Shown here in pieces: positions 45,867-57,520 of a stretch of DNA of 64,000 nucleotides (its first letter is position 1; the number at the start of each line of letters is the position of its first letter). The notes beneath the pieces are model-generated. The model worked only from the letters and a program-made list of their open reading frames with translations. It searched no databases and was not told the DNA's origin. The DNA lies in assembly GCA_030340625.1 (NCBI GenBank), contig JAOPHQ010005440.1, forward strand, positions 62,001 through 126,000, given 5' to 3'. Made by a program: the position numbers and the translations under genes. The DNA comes from Merluccius polli (taxonomy: Eukaryota > Chordata > Actinopteri > Gadiformes > Merlucciidae).

Positions 45867-46378
45867 ATGCTAATGCTCACGGCATCTGCCGTTTGTATAC
45901 TGCGCGCAACGTGGGTTCTGGCGCATGAAATCGTCACGACCAAACGTTAGCGATTGGTTAAGGCAGATCCAGAGTGGCACTGGGCAGAGCCAATAGGTTT
46001 TAAACTTCAACAGCACCCGCCTTCAAGTGAGAAATCGTTTGTCTCTACAGCACTGCTAGACCATGAGTATGAATGAAATGAGTACGAAGGTCTAGTTAGG
46101 ACTAGGCTAACAGAACATTCCCCTCACCCTCAAAAGTACTGCCCCCCCCCTCCGTCTCTGTCGGAGACATGTATATACTTCTGAGGTTTTTTTACTTTAG
46201 TAATTTAATAAACCATTTGTGTGATTGTATCATGACTCTATTTCATTTGTCAGTAAACATGCAACAAGATTTAATTACCATCTAGATTTTATATAGAGCT
46301 TGTTTTATAATGATGGTAATGTTCTGGAGCAAGGAGAGAGCAAGCAACAAGGAGAGATCCTTGATATAGTGTACAGCA

Positions 46379-46560
46379 GTGGTTCTCAACCGGTGGGGCG
46401 CGCCCCCCTGGGGGGGCGTGGACACTCTCCCGGGGGGGGAGGAGGACAAATACGCGTCCGGCTTTAGGCCGGACTGTCCGGTTTTTCAAAGCCCTGTCCG
46501 GCGTCCGGCGCAGCATCAAGCCGGACGCGTATTTGTCCTCCTTTTTGAGAGCGCAATAGT
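46379..46560. mobile_element. hAT left end plus small hairpin repeat
   Basis: cagtggttctcaaccggtgg at 46379 is the same kind of hAT end as at 5603; no matching right end was found. Bases about 46440-46543 form an imperfect palindrome: ggaggacaaatacgcgtccg pairs with cggacgcgtatttgtcctcc. Confidence 0.6.
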
Positions 46561-47060
46561 AACACTGTTTGGAGGGGCAGTTATGCAAGAACCAAGCCTT
46601 GGCGACCACCCCCCACCCTCTTCCATGTCATCTGAGCCAGGCTGGCAAATAGTTGTATGGAGTTCAAACTTCCACCATTGCCAGTTCAACATACTGCTGG
46701 AAATGTTGTCCACTCTACGCCCTGTGCAGTGCATTAGCCTAAATCTGCCATTTTATCCACTGCTCACCACAGCAGTGCTACTGTACCATGCAGTCATATA
46801 GTGAAGGCTGTTACTGTAGTAATACGATTGAAATAAGAAGTCCCAGGGACCATTAGTTCATTATGGAATTTAAACGCAGACCTACAAGCATGCAAGTCAT
46901 ACCTACGGTGTTCAATGCAGTGGCCATTTTGTAATTTCTATGCCAATTGATTGAAGACTGAATCTCTATTGAAAACCCCAAATAAGGGTTTAATAAGGTC
47001 ATAATTACACACATACATATAATTCTAAATACACACGCATACATAAATATATATACCTAC
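46561..47060. other. Non-coding stretch
   Basis: No exon or element end recognised before the hAT element at 47069. Confidence 0.35.
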
Positions 47061-47360
47061 ATACATACTAGGGCTTTGACTCCGAACTTCGTTATTCGAA
47101 TATAATACGAATATCGAAATATATATATATATTCGAACGAATATTAGGCAGCCCTTAATATTCGAACTTGTTATGGGAATTATTTATTGTAAATGTCTTT
47201 GCTTGAACGTTGTTTTCAATTCAGATTCCGACGCTTTTCCACGCCTGGTGAAGTTGTGTGAATCGCGAGCTAATTAGCAAGACTATCATTGGTCATCTGG
47301 GCTCCTGTAGGTGACGTTAGCGTCCTGTTTTGCGCCAATTTTGTATTTTATAGCAGAGCA

Positions 47361-50295
47361 ATGGCCGCGTCAACAACAGCCCCCGAGGAGGAGATCGACA
47401 TTTACACTCCTGACCATTTAAAAAGCAACGTGTGGCGCTACTTTGGGTTCGAAAAAATACAGGGGAAAATAACCGGTAAGGATAAAGTAACATGTAGGAT
47501 ATGTAGGACCAAACTCAAATACCACGGGACAACCAGCAACTTGAGAGCCCACCCGTCTACACTACATCCCGGCAAGCTGGAGGTGGATGGGGGGGGGGGG
47601 GAGGGATCGGGTCCGAGGCAGGCCAGAATCGACAGCATGCTACCACCTTCACGAGGCCTTCCCTATGCCCGTCAAAATAGAGCAGCAGATTTGCTGACAA
47701 GGTTCGTTTGCGAAGATATGAGGCCCATTAATGTAATATATGGCAGCGGGTTTCAAGCTTTCGTCCACGAGCTAGAGCCACGATTCAAGATCCCCTGCTT
47801 CCGGACCATCAGTGGTAAAATAACGAAGCTGTACGACACAACCAAAGATGACATTAGGGGAATGCTGCGTGGAGAAAAACTCTGACTGACCACTGATGGG
47901 TGGAGTTCTTTGGCTACCGAGTCCTATGTTAAGGTCACAGCCCATTTCATCGATGAGGACTGGAAGATGAGAAATGTTGTCCTTGACACGTCTGAGCTTC
48001 AAACCTCTCACACAGCAGTGAATGTCTCTACATGCATCGACAGTATTCTACAAGAGTACCAAGTGGAGCTGGAGACTGTGCTTGCCATCACAACTGATAA
48101 TGCGACCAACTATGTCAATGCTGTAGAGAGGTACTTGAGGATCACGGATATCCCGTGCATGGCTCACACAATTAACCTGGCAGCGAGAAAGGGGCTTTCA
48201 GAGCGTTCCGTTGCAACAGCAGTCAGCCGCCTGAAGGCTGCCGCTCAGCATTTCAAGCACTCCCCTACAGACAGCTACCTCCTGGAGTCCAAGCAGAAGC
48301 TCCTTGGTCTCAAACCAGTCCAGCTCATCAACGACTGCCCCACTCGCTGGAACAGTACATACGACATGATCTGTCGGGCAGCTGATCAACAAGCCCCTGT
48401 TGCAGCAGTGATAATGGAGAAGAAACTCAGCCGTCTGGAGCTCAGCAGTGTGGAATGGACCCTGATGGAGAAGGTCAGTAACGTTGGCTAATTATGTTGG
48501 GTGGTCTAATAATATTATATCCCTAATGTTAAAATGACTGTTTGCAAATGTAATAATGTAATGACACGTAGGCCTATAAGCCTAGTAGGGTCGATGATAT
48601 CGTTGTCGGGGGGGGGGCTTTACTATCTCTTTACATCAATATTTTGTTCTACTTAAAACATATATTTTTTAGGGGTGTCAAATTATCGCAGTAATTGTGA
48701 TCAATTAATTACAGTCATGTTAAGCGTGTTATGTTTTTTAATCGTGTTAATCTAATTTGTAATCTCTAATTTAGTGTTATAAAAGAAACACTGTTAACCT
48801 TGTGCTGCTTTACAGATAATACAAAACCGTAATAATCAGGCTTAAATATAATTTTTACAAGCACACACACAAAGCGGGCCGCCTATTAATGGCATGGACC
48901 AAGCGGTTCTGGACCAGGAAGGAGACATGAACGCTTTTAATAATTGTATTTAACCGTATAACTGCACACAACTTTATTTAAAAGCAATCAAATGGAAAAC
49001 ATGTGTTTGTATTTTAGTGTCCGGTGCGTGTGGATGTGCGGCTCCTTCGACGGAGCGGTTCATGTTAATAGCGGAGTCCGGGAGGGTTCACCTTCACGGC
49101 GTAGTTATGAGGGATGTGCGACTATCGTTTTAAAAAATACTAAAGTGTTTTAGTTAGAAAGATATTAGATATTCAACCGATATTCACGCTCCGAATTACA
49201 GCGATCAGATATGGGGAACTAAAGGTGGCTCTTCATCGTGATGTCAGTCAGCCATCACGATGGACGATCGTCCATCGGCACAACCCTAAAGCCTAGTTAA
49301 TGTTGGCTAAGCTAAGTTTGTGTTTTGTGTAACGTCAAGTGGCACACAAATATGTGTTTGTCCCGCAGGTGAAAGACGTGCTGAAGCCGTTCAAAATAGC
49401 CACCCAGGCACTGTCAACAGAAGACTACCCAACAGCATCAGCGGTCCTTCCCCTGCAGTATGTGCTTCTGACACAACTAAACAAGCCCTCCACCGATGAC
49501 CCGGCAGGACTGAGAGAGATGAAAAAAATGATGTCAACTGATCTGAAGGCGCGATATGGCCCCGACAAAGATGCATTCTTGCTACTGAACACAGCCAGCT
49601 ACCTCGACCCGCGTTTTCACCGGCTGGTTCATTTGGAACAAGAGTCGCGGCAGGCAGTGCGAGATAAAGTTCAGAGGGAGCTTGCAGACCTCAGCGAGGA
49701 GACAGGCGCGGAAGGCCAAGATGAGAACGCCACGACCACAGCGCCACAGCAGCGCAAGGAAAAGAATGCTCTTAGTGCGATGGGGGACCTCTTTGGCGAT
49801 GTTTACTGCCAAAACTCGGCCGGAGCAGGTAATAATTATGATATTATAATCAATAAGAAATAATACAAAACGTTTCAATTATCGAGTGCCTTTCATAACA
49901 ACTCAAACACGCTATAGCCCTACATTGGAAAAAAGGGAAAAAAGTGCAGTATAAAATGTAGCCTAAACAACACATTAACAAAAACAAATTTATTTTTAAC
50001 AGTTAGACCGAATAAAGATGTGCTCCAAAGAGAAATGATGGCCTACGACAATGAGCCCCCACCCCCGTCTGACAGCAACCCCCTGTACTGGTGGAAGGAG
50101 AGAAGCCCCAAGTACCCCCATCTCGCCCAGCTGGCGCGCGGCTACCTGGCAATATGCGGGACATCCGTGAGGTCGGAACGAGTGTTTTCCACCGCGGGGA
50201 ACATAGTCACTAAGCAACGCTCTTCCCTAGAGCCAGAAAATGTTAATCACTTGGTATTTTTGGCGAATAACTTAAAAAAGTCTGCAGCCAAATAA
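47361..50295 (+). pseudogene. hAT transposase, three exons, one in-frame stop
   Basis: Exons inferred at 47361-48473, 49369-49828 and 50003-50295 join in frame (donors GTCAGT and GTAATA; acceptors gtcccgcag and ttttaacag), giving about 621 codons. A BED finger near the N-terminus shows VTCRICRTKL then NLRAHPSTLH. The catalytic region shows LTTDGWSS (Asp about 179) and ITTDNATN (Asp about 246), then DIPCMAHTINLA. Exon 3 holds the hATC domain (SVRSERVFSTAGNIVTKQRS). A TGA at 47883-47885 (codon 175), four codons before the first catalytic Asp, is the only stop seen. The first intron is lengthened by a nested hAT. Without readthrough the product would lack all catalytic residues. Confidence 0.9.
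48586..49288 (-). mobile_element. hAT family copy 3, in the intron of the larger hAT
   Basis: Reversed copy of the tagggttgtgccgatag family: right end ccatcggcacaaccct plus a, left end tagggtcgatgatatcg. Exact duplication aagcctag at 48578-48585 and 49289-49296. It lies wholly within the transposase intron, so splicing could have continued. Confidence 0.88.
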
Positions 50296-50692
50296 ACTGC
50301 AGCCAGCCAGATCTTCTTTATGCGAGTGAAACAATTTGTTAATGGCTGGTAGGATGGGTTTTTATGTTTAGGCCTACCTTTATTTATTTTGTCTGTTCAG
50401 TCCCTATTTTTTGATAAAAACCGAATGTTTGCATAGCATACACAGTTTGTGTCTGACCTTTTTAATGAATAAAGGTTCTGAAAACATCGTTGCCTGCCTA
50501 TTGACGACACGTTGACTGATACACTGCCCTCTGGTGGACAAAACATATACAACTTAAGTTTTATACCATATAGGTCTTACTGAAGGCATTTAATGGTCAA
50601 AATATTATTAATACATATTCGAATATTAATATTAATAAACCAACGAACTTCGAATATGATTTTTGGGAAAAAGTCAAAGCCCTAATACATAC

Positions 50693-52633
50693 ATATATCC
50701 CGTATGTCATTACCGTCTGGCTGTTCTCAGTAAGGCAACCAAATTCTAAACAAGCATGTGGCCCAATGCAACCGATACTGTGCATCGTATCAGACCGATA
50801 CTGGCCGAAAATGTTGTATCGGGTATCGGTGGCTGGAGTCTATGCATAGCGTTGATACTTTTTTTTCTCATCCAACTTTTCTTATATAGTGAAATCACAG
50901 CTGCCATTCAGCCAAAAGAGAGAATACAGTTAATTGTCACTGACTTTTTAATGTGTGGTGCACTCAGGGCTCCAGAGTGCGACCTAATTTCTTAAGGAAA
51001 TGATCGCGCTAAATTAAAAAATTTAAACAAAGCAGATATGAAGCGGTTGATAGTAGATTATTTTGCACCAAAGCATGAGTGTCGTGCAGTCCTGCCATGG
51101 ACGGCTGGTCTCCCCCCTTCCCGTGGGAATCTACGAAAACGGCGACGCCGCCTCGCACTACGCAGCGCGGACCGCACAGTTCCCCGACTCAGCTTCGGGG
51201 CCGAGGCGAGCGCTTGCAGGTGCGGCCCGATTACTACGGTTTTCTACGGCCATCCTGATTGATTCTGCCAAGCAGTGGCGCGGGAAGGGGGGGGCTGCGG
51301 GGGCTACAGCCCCCCTCACATAGCATCAGCCCCCCTGGTGAGGGGGCTGCGGGGGCTCACATAGGGCTGATGCTATCAACCCGCCCCCCCCAGTCGGACA
51401 TTACGATCGCACCCCCCCCCCCGAAAAATGTTGCTACCTAATTTGTTTTGGTGCTATTAAATGAAAAGCTAGGTGGCACCAGTGCTACCTGTGAAAAAGT
51501 TAGTCTGGAGCCCTGGGTGCACTACATGTATCATTTTCTCAGCAGTCATAAGCAGTTTAATAAGTGGTGCCGATCGCACCATTTTCATTAAACAATCCAG
51601 ACACACAGAAAAAAAGGCTTTGTTCTATATTCGCACACAAGCCGTTACCACAGCCGCTGCTTCCCGGTAGAGGACCAGAGAACAGGATAGCTGTCCTTCT
51701 CTCTGCCTGCTCATATGGATAGGTGCAGAGCATATAACACACGAAACTATTACATTTGATTACACATTGGGTTGAATCGGTGTTGGGTGTGTATTGTCCA
51801 TACAGTCTATGGTATTATCAGTTATAGCTGATAGTTTTTTGGCCTGACTCCTTTTCTAAAGTGATGTTTCATTTAATTTCAAGTGATGTACACTAGGGGT
51901 GTCACGATTCTCCAAATCCACGATTCAATTTGACTTTCAATGTCACGATTCGATTTAAACTTTTTTTTTCAGCACTATTGAAAGGTCAGGCGAAGAATTG
52001 AATGACACCAAGCCCAACCAATGCAATTGCACTATACGGCCACCAGATGGCAATAAAAATGTGTGTTCTGATTGAAGGCAGTTGACCTATTTTCTGTGAA
52101 AACCTCTCTTACCTACTATACATGATTGTAAACATGATTGGGAGGTTTCAAAAATGTTGACCAGACACTGGATTATTATGGTGGTTTTAAGTGATCAAAC
52201 ACAACTTTGATGACACATATATTATATATTATACATTCCTTTACAGTCTTCCTTATCATCTAAACTTAACAAAACCGGGTGGCTCCACTCTTAACTAGTC
52301 CAAACTAAACTCTGTAGTGCATGGGCGGATCTTCCGTGGTGGTAACGAGGGGGCAACTGCCCCCCCCTGTGATCTGATTGGCCACCCTGTGTGCCTCCCG
52401 CAATGTTGTTGAAAGTTTATTTACAGGATAAAACCTCTTGAGATGTACCATCTCGTTTTTGAGGGGGTCCTGACAAAAAACATACACAATGTGAGATGCA
52501 ACACAATATGCAACACATGGTTACAATGACAATTAGGCAGAAACAAACACACACACACACTCACGCACCATGCACAACCCAAGAAGAACTAGACACCCAT
52601 ACCCGTGTTATAACAGTAAATAGTGACATCTAA
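50693..52633. other. Non-coding stretch with hAT scraps
   Basis: Bases 50770-50840 (gtatcagaccgatactggcc) resemble a degenerate hAT end. A second left end, taggggtgtcacgattctcc, starts at 51895 without a partner. Bases 52098-52220 repeat 918-1045. Poly-C tracts occur at about 51384 and 51413. No exon recognised. Confidence 0.4.
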
Positions 52634-53778
52634 CTGTGCGTTCACATCAGAAGCGAATTGAGCTGCAAAGACGCTTTGGTCGCTCATAAAGTATCGCTGC
52701 AAATATTTCTGTTCGCTTTTGTCGCTCAAGTCACTCATGACGTGCAATTCAATTTTGCAGACGCATTTAAAAGGAACCGTATGCTTTTAGTACAGACAGC
52801 CATATCAAAGAGTGAACTCCCATACACTTTGGCCATATTGCAGAGACGGTTTTGCTTGTTGGATAAATGCTTTGACAGCAAGTAGGACAGTGATTCCCCT
52901 CCAATATATACGATAGTCGCACATCCCTCGTAACTACGCCTGTGAAGGTGAACCCTCCCGGACTCCGCTATTAACATGAACCGCTCCGCCGAAGGAGCCG
53001 CACATCCACACGCACCGAACACCAAAATACAAACACACATGTTTTCCATTTGATTGCTTTTAAATAAAGTTGTGTGCAGTTATATGGTTAAATACGATTA
53101 TTAAAAGTGATCATGTCTCCTTCCTGGTCCAGAACCGCTTGGTCCATGCCGTTCATAGGCGGCCCGCTTCGTGCGTGTGCTTGTAAAAATGATATTTAAG
53201 CCTGATTATTACGGTATTGTATTGTCAACGCATAAAAACTGATTTTGTAAAAAGGCAACTCGCATACATAACTAAGCACAATTAAGCGCGCAAAAAAAGT
53301 AGATTTTGTTAAATTGTAGGAGGGTGCACGGCCCAGTAGTTCCCCGCCTAGCAGCTACTGAATGAATGAATGAATAGATGAATGGAATGGGCGGTAACTT
53401 TCGAGAATAAATTATACTTATATAAATTATACACCTCCGCCCAGGCCAGAGCCTTTTTGTTGCGATCTCTGAAACAAAAAAGGCCCAGCCACAGCCGCGA
53501 TTAACTTTTCAGTCGACATTTTGATGTACAGTAGGAACCAAAGTGCCTACTGAAGAGTGCCTACATTCCGATTGGCTGTCAGTGTTTTGCAGCTGAAACG
53601 CGTCATAGTAATTTGCATAAAGTTCAGCCGTCTTCAACTTTTTTTGGTCGCTCTGGTTGCTCAACTTTTGCCGCTGGTAGTGTTGGTCGCTTGTGACGCT
53701 TTGGTCGCTCTTGCCCATAGAAAGTGAATGACTTCCGGTGATTTGGCAGCTCAATTCGCTTCTGATGTGAACGCACAG
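52634..53778. mobile_element. PIF/Harbinger-type non-autonomous element (1,145 bp)
   Basis: The 33-bp ends, starting ctgtgcgttcacatcagaag when read inward, are perfect reverse complements. TAA flanks both sides (52631-52633, 53779-53781), the typical 3-bp Harbinger duplication. It contains a fragment of the tagggttgtgccgatag hAT family (about 52908-53230) and no transposase. Confidence 0.88.
52908..53230. mobile_element. Fragment of the tagggttgtgccgatag hAT family
   Basis: Shares cgatagtcgcacatccctcg, aaccctcccggactccgcta and cctgattattacggtattgt with the family copies. Both termini are missing. Confidence 0.75.
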
Positions 53779-54012
53779 TAACAGGAGCAGTCTGTTGTGA
53801 GGTGAGTGATGAGAGCATTTTTTAAGTTAACCAAGATAACCTAAGATAATAATTGGAATTTGTATTGTGGGGGATGAGTAGTTCTTGTAAATAGATAGGA
53901 TAGTTGAAATTAATACATTTGAAAGAAACCAGTGCTACCAGTGCATCTGTTGTCTATTTTCAGGAGAAAGCCATTGCAGTTGATGATACATTATACAGTG
54001 GTGAGTTCGAAA

Positions 54013-55215
54013 TAGGGTTGTGCCGATAGACGATATCATCGTCCATCGTGATTGGCTGACCGACATCACGATGTAGCGCAACCATCGTGATGCCACGCCC
54101 CCCTCCCTGTCAAACACAAACCAATCCTAGTCTCCTCTATAGCCTAAAAACTTGGATTGCTCTGTAAATTATATTGACAATATAACTAATGCATATGCTC
54201 TTTCAAATAACCTGCAACCCAGGGGTCGGGAACCTGAGGCTCCTTTGCTGACTGAGTAGGCTCTCCGACGATGCTGAGCTTTTTACCACCTTCCTAAAAC
54301 GAATGATCATGTCAATGCATGGCATGATGTCAAATGCATTTCTAAATTAGTTATATAACTTGATCTAATACAGGGTAATTTAACCTCAGTCGGATCCGCA
54401 ACTTCTCACGTAAATGTAATGGTCAACAGCGCAGCCGCGTTTCACAAAAATCGCACACGCATTGATCTCCAGCAGCTTCACATCCGAACTCCTGTTTTAG
54501 AGAATTTATTGAGCTCACCACCTTCTTCAAATTCACAGTCCACCCACACAAGTGCGCCCTGATTGAATCCCTTTGGTCATGAATCCCCGCTGTTTATTTT
54601 GGAGAATTAAGACGTTGCTGTCCTGAGCGTCCCATCAGCTGGAGAGAATCGCGCAGCTTGCGAGTGTAGCACAAATGGACCGAAATAAAATAAAAAAAAC
54701 CTTCAAGCTCCGAATTCTTGGCAATGATGTCAAATTGAATGAAAGAATGAAGGTGCTTCTGTTAACACACATTTATTAAAACACAGAAGTCGTACCCTTT
54801 TTACCAACCAACGCCATTGCATCAACTGTTCTTGTGGAAGCGACTTTTTTTTTTTTTTGTCTTACGTGCAACATATTGAAAAGTCCGGATGAGTAGGCCT
54901 AGGCTAATGAGTAGGGTTAGTACAATAACTGTATAGTTATTGTACTAACTAACTGTTTTTTATGGGTTTATTTTTGGCACACAAAAGGTCCGGCGGAGAG
55001 AGAAGTCCGGTGGGTCGGCGCTGGAAAGAGCGCGCGGCGCTTTGTGTGTCCACTGAATGACTTCACAATGTATAGTTTTTAAGTAGAAAAATATATATAT
55101 TTATAGTAAAAAGTATTATCGTAAAAAGTGGTCAAAACGACGATATCATCGTCAATCACGATGTTTTATGGTAATCATCGACGAGTGCCAATTTAGCGGA
55201 CATCGCCCAACCCTA
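54013..55215 (+). mobile_element. hAT family copy 4
   Basis: Ends tagggttgtgccgatagacg and gcggacatcgcccaaccct plus a; exact duplication gttcgaaa at 54005-54012 and 55216-55223. The middle differs from copies 1 and 2 (for example ggtccggcggagagagaagt near 54987), so the ends are shared but the interior is not. Confidence 0.9.
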
Positions 55216-55223
55216 GTTCGAAA

Positions 55224-55880
55224 GTGACTTAAAATTGTCACTTAAAATAAATATGCATAAAATAATAAATATGACATCAAAATTTGCCAAATCAGTTTTC
55301 GAAGCATTTTGATATACTATGTCTCCATAATCAAGAACAGGCAATAACAACTGGGATATCAGTTTCTTTTTAACACTTAAAACAGTTCTTTGATTAATAC
55401 AAAACAGCATTTTTTTGCATAGATAATCAATGTGCTTTTTATATGATAATTCAGTCAATCCATAGCCCCAGATATTTCACACAACCTTAGTGAGTAGTGC
55501 ACCATCAGATGTAAAGATAGAAAAATTATCAGTAGCAAATTTGAGCCTTTGCCTTGTACCAAACAGCATGATGTAAGACATAGTCTGAACAAGAACCCAC
55601 CTATTTGTTATAAACCAGTTTTGTATCAGGTCGAAGTCTGACTGGAGAGAAGCAATGATCTGTAATATATTTGAGGTTTTGCATATTAATGGGAGTTCAT
55701 TCATAAAAATTGAAAAGAGAAGGGGTCCCAAAATAGAGCCTTGAGGAACACCAGTATCAATATCAAGGAGATCAGACTGATGCTCTTCAATAAACACACA
55801 TTGCTTCCTACCACTATGATATGCATTGAACCAGGTCAGAGCATTCTGAGCAAGTCCAATGTTTTTCAATTTTTGTAATA
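55224..55880 (-). pseudogene. LINE reverse transcriptase core, catalytic motif missing
   Basis: The frame reads LAQNALTWFNAYHSGRKQC, then DTGVPQGSILGPLLFSIFMN and ELPLICKTSNILQ, going straight to IIASLQSDFDLIQNWF. The block that normally carries the catalytic (Y/F)xDD motif between these is absent, so an internal deletion has removed the active site. A shifted frame then gives KKKLISQLLLPVLDYGD and IVYQNASKTDLAN. The enzyme would copy element RNA at the target site; this one cannot. Confidence 0.85.
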
Positions 55881-56373
55881 CCGTATTGGTCCGAATATAA
55901 GACGACCCTGATTACAAGACGACCCCCCCTTTTTCAAGACTCATTTTTGGAAAAGAGTTTTTGAAGACCAAATCTTGTTTTTATAAAGAAAAAAGTTTGT
56001 TTTACATCTTTTAAATAAAATCATGTTTTTATTATATTTTAGATGAAATTGTCACATTTAAATACAATTAAATGTAATCACATTTGTAAATGAACGACTT
56101 ATGGTATTTAAATACCATAAAAATTAAAATAAACTGTAGTCTATTGGTATTTCTAATACCAATTAGGCTATCCATCCCATAGTGAAAAAAACATGTAGCC
56201 TATCAAAATTTAAATAACTGCATTAACCATCGAAATGAAGTCTAATTGTAAAACAGCGCCATCTGTTGTGAATGTATATTGACATTTAAAAGTCTAGACC
56301 CCGAATATAAGACAACCCCTCTTTTTCAGACGTATTTCCAGGAAAAACCTGTCTTATATTCAGACCAATACGG
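55881..56373. mobile_element. TA-flanked MITE (493 bp)
   Basis: Ends ccgtattggtccgaatataa and ttatattcagaccaatacgg; TA on both sides (55879-55880, 56374-56375). Removing it with one TA restores the LINE frame, confirming the boundaries. Tc1/mariner-like by target; no coding sequence. Confidence 0.88.
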
Positions 56374-56752
56374 TAGTATGTGATGATCCACCAAGTCAAA
56401 AGCCTTGGATAAATCAAGAAAAATTGCACCTGTTATTTTGCCTTGGTCAAGGAGGAGGTTATGTCGTTAGTTATGTTCAATTATGCTGTAGTAGTGGAGT
56501 GATTGGGTCTAAAACCAGATTGGAAAGAAAATATCTCATATGCTGTAAGGTAATTGGATAATTGAGTATTTATTTACTTTTCAAAATCTTTTGCAATTAT
56601 ACAGATAATAGATATGGACCTATAATTGTGAGGGTCAAGAGTTACCGCCTTTATGTTAAGGAGTCACTCTTGCATGTTTCCAAACATGTGGTATCTTACC
56701 AGTGGATAAAGAGAGGTTAAACAAATCTGCTCGGGGGTACATCAGTACATAG
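56374..56752 (-). pseudogene. LINE RT, N-terminal catalytic block
   Basis: Contains KIPHVWKHARV and TGAIFLDLSKAFDLVDH, the first aspartate motif of non-LTR reverse transcriptases. Small indels interrupt the frame. Confidence 0.8.
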
Positions 56753-57150
56753 TAGGGGTGCACGGGCCGATAACAGAAATTATTACGTTATTCCTATAAG
56801 TCCGATATCATGACGAATAGCCCCGATAACATTATAATATATTACATATAATGTTGTCAGCGCCCCTCTCCCACTGTGACACCTGAATGGCCTGCAGTAA
56901 ATGCTGCGTTCAAGTGACGTTGGCATAATCAGAAAAACTCTTTCTGCATCATGTCGGAAAAAAGAACTCGTCATAATGTTGGTAGTTGCTGACTTGAATT
57001 GATATTCACAGTATTTCTACATATGTTACACATAAACCATAGAAACATGAACTTAAAAAGGCCAAAAGAACGACTAGCAAACATGGGAACGGGGAATTTC
57101 CATCACGTTGTGAATGCAGCACAGTGTGCTTACGTTTGAAAACAGACAAC

Positions 57151-57360
57151 ATGGCGTCGATTGTGTGGGACTTTTTCAAAGTTTCTGAAGAAGACGGGTC
57201 GCTTGTTATTTGTAACAACTGGTCCAAGCCAGTTCCACGGGGAGGTAAAAGTAGCACTAGCTTCAATACGTCAAACCTGTCACCTGAAACATAGAAAGCA
57301 TATGAGGATGCCCGGGCTGCTAAAGATGCTCGCAACCTAAAGCCAGCCGCAAAGAAGCTA
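57151..57360 (+). pseudogene. BED zinc-finger remnant
   Basis: ATG at 57151 opens MASIVWDFFKVSEEDGSLV, then ICNNWSKPVPRGGKSSTSF and NTSNL, the start of a hAT BED finger; a stop (TAG, about 57292) breaks the histidine half. The second cysteine of the first pair is tryptophan here. No catalytic part. Confidence 0.65.
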
Positions 57361-57520
57361 CCGGGACTTACACACATCGGCGTATTTGCATCAGTTCAAG
57401 GGCCTTTTTTTTTTTTTGAGAGGCTTGCCAATAGTTTTTCATTGGAAAAAATAAATATCTCCATTTAAAGAGTCAAAGGTGTTTTTGGGTTTGTTCATAG
57501 TATTAATGTCATGATCTTAA

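Larger units (their letters stand above)
47069..50684 (+). mobile_element. Near-complete autonomous-type hAT element (3.6 kb)
   Basis: Ends tagggctttgactccgaact and aagtcaaagcccta; exact duplication atacatac at 47061-47068 and 50685-50692. The interior carries a three-exon transposase gene interrupted by one stop codon. Its first intron hosts a smaller hAT (48586-49288). This is the only hAT in the window that keeps BED finger, catalytic part and C-terminal dimerisation domain together, so it could represent a source of the smaller copies of its own family elsewhere. Confidence 0.93.
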
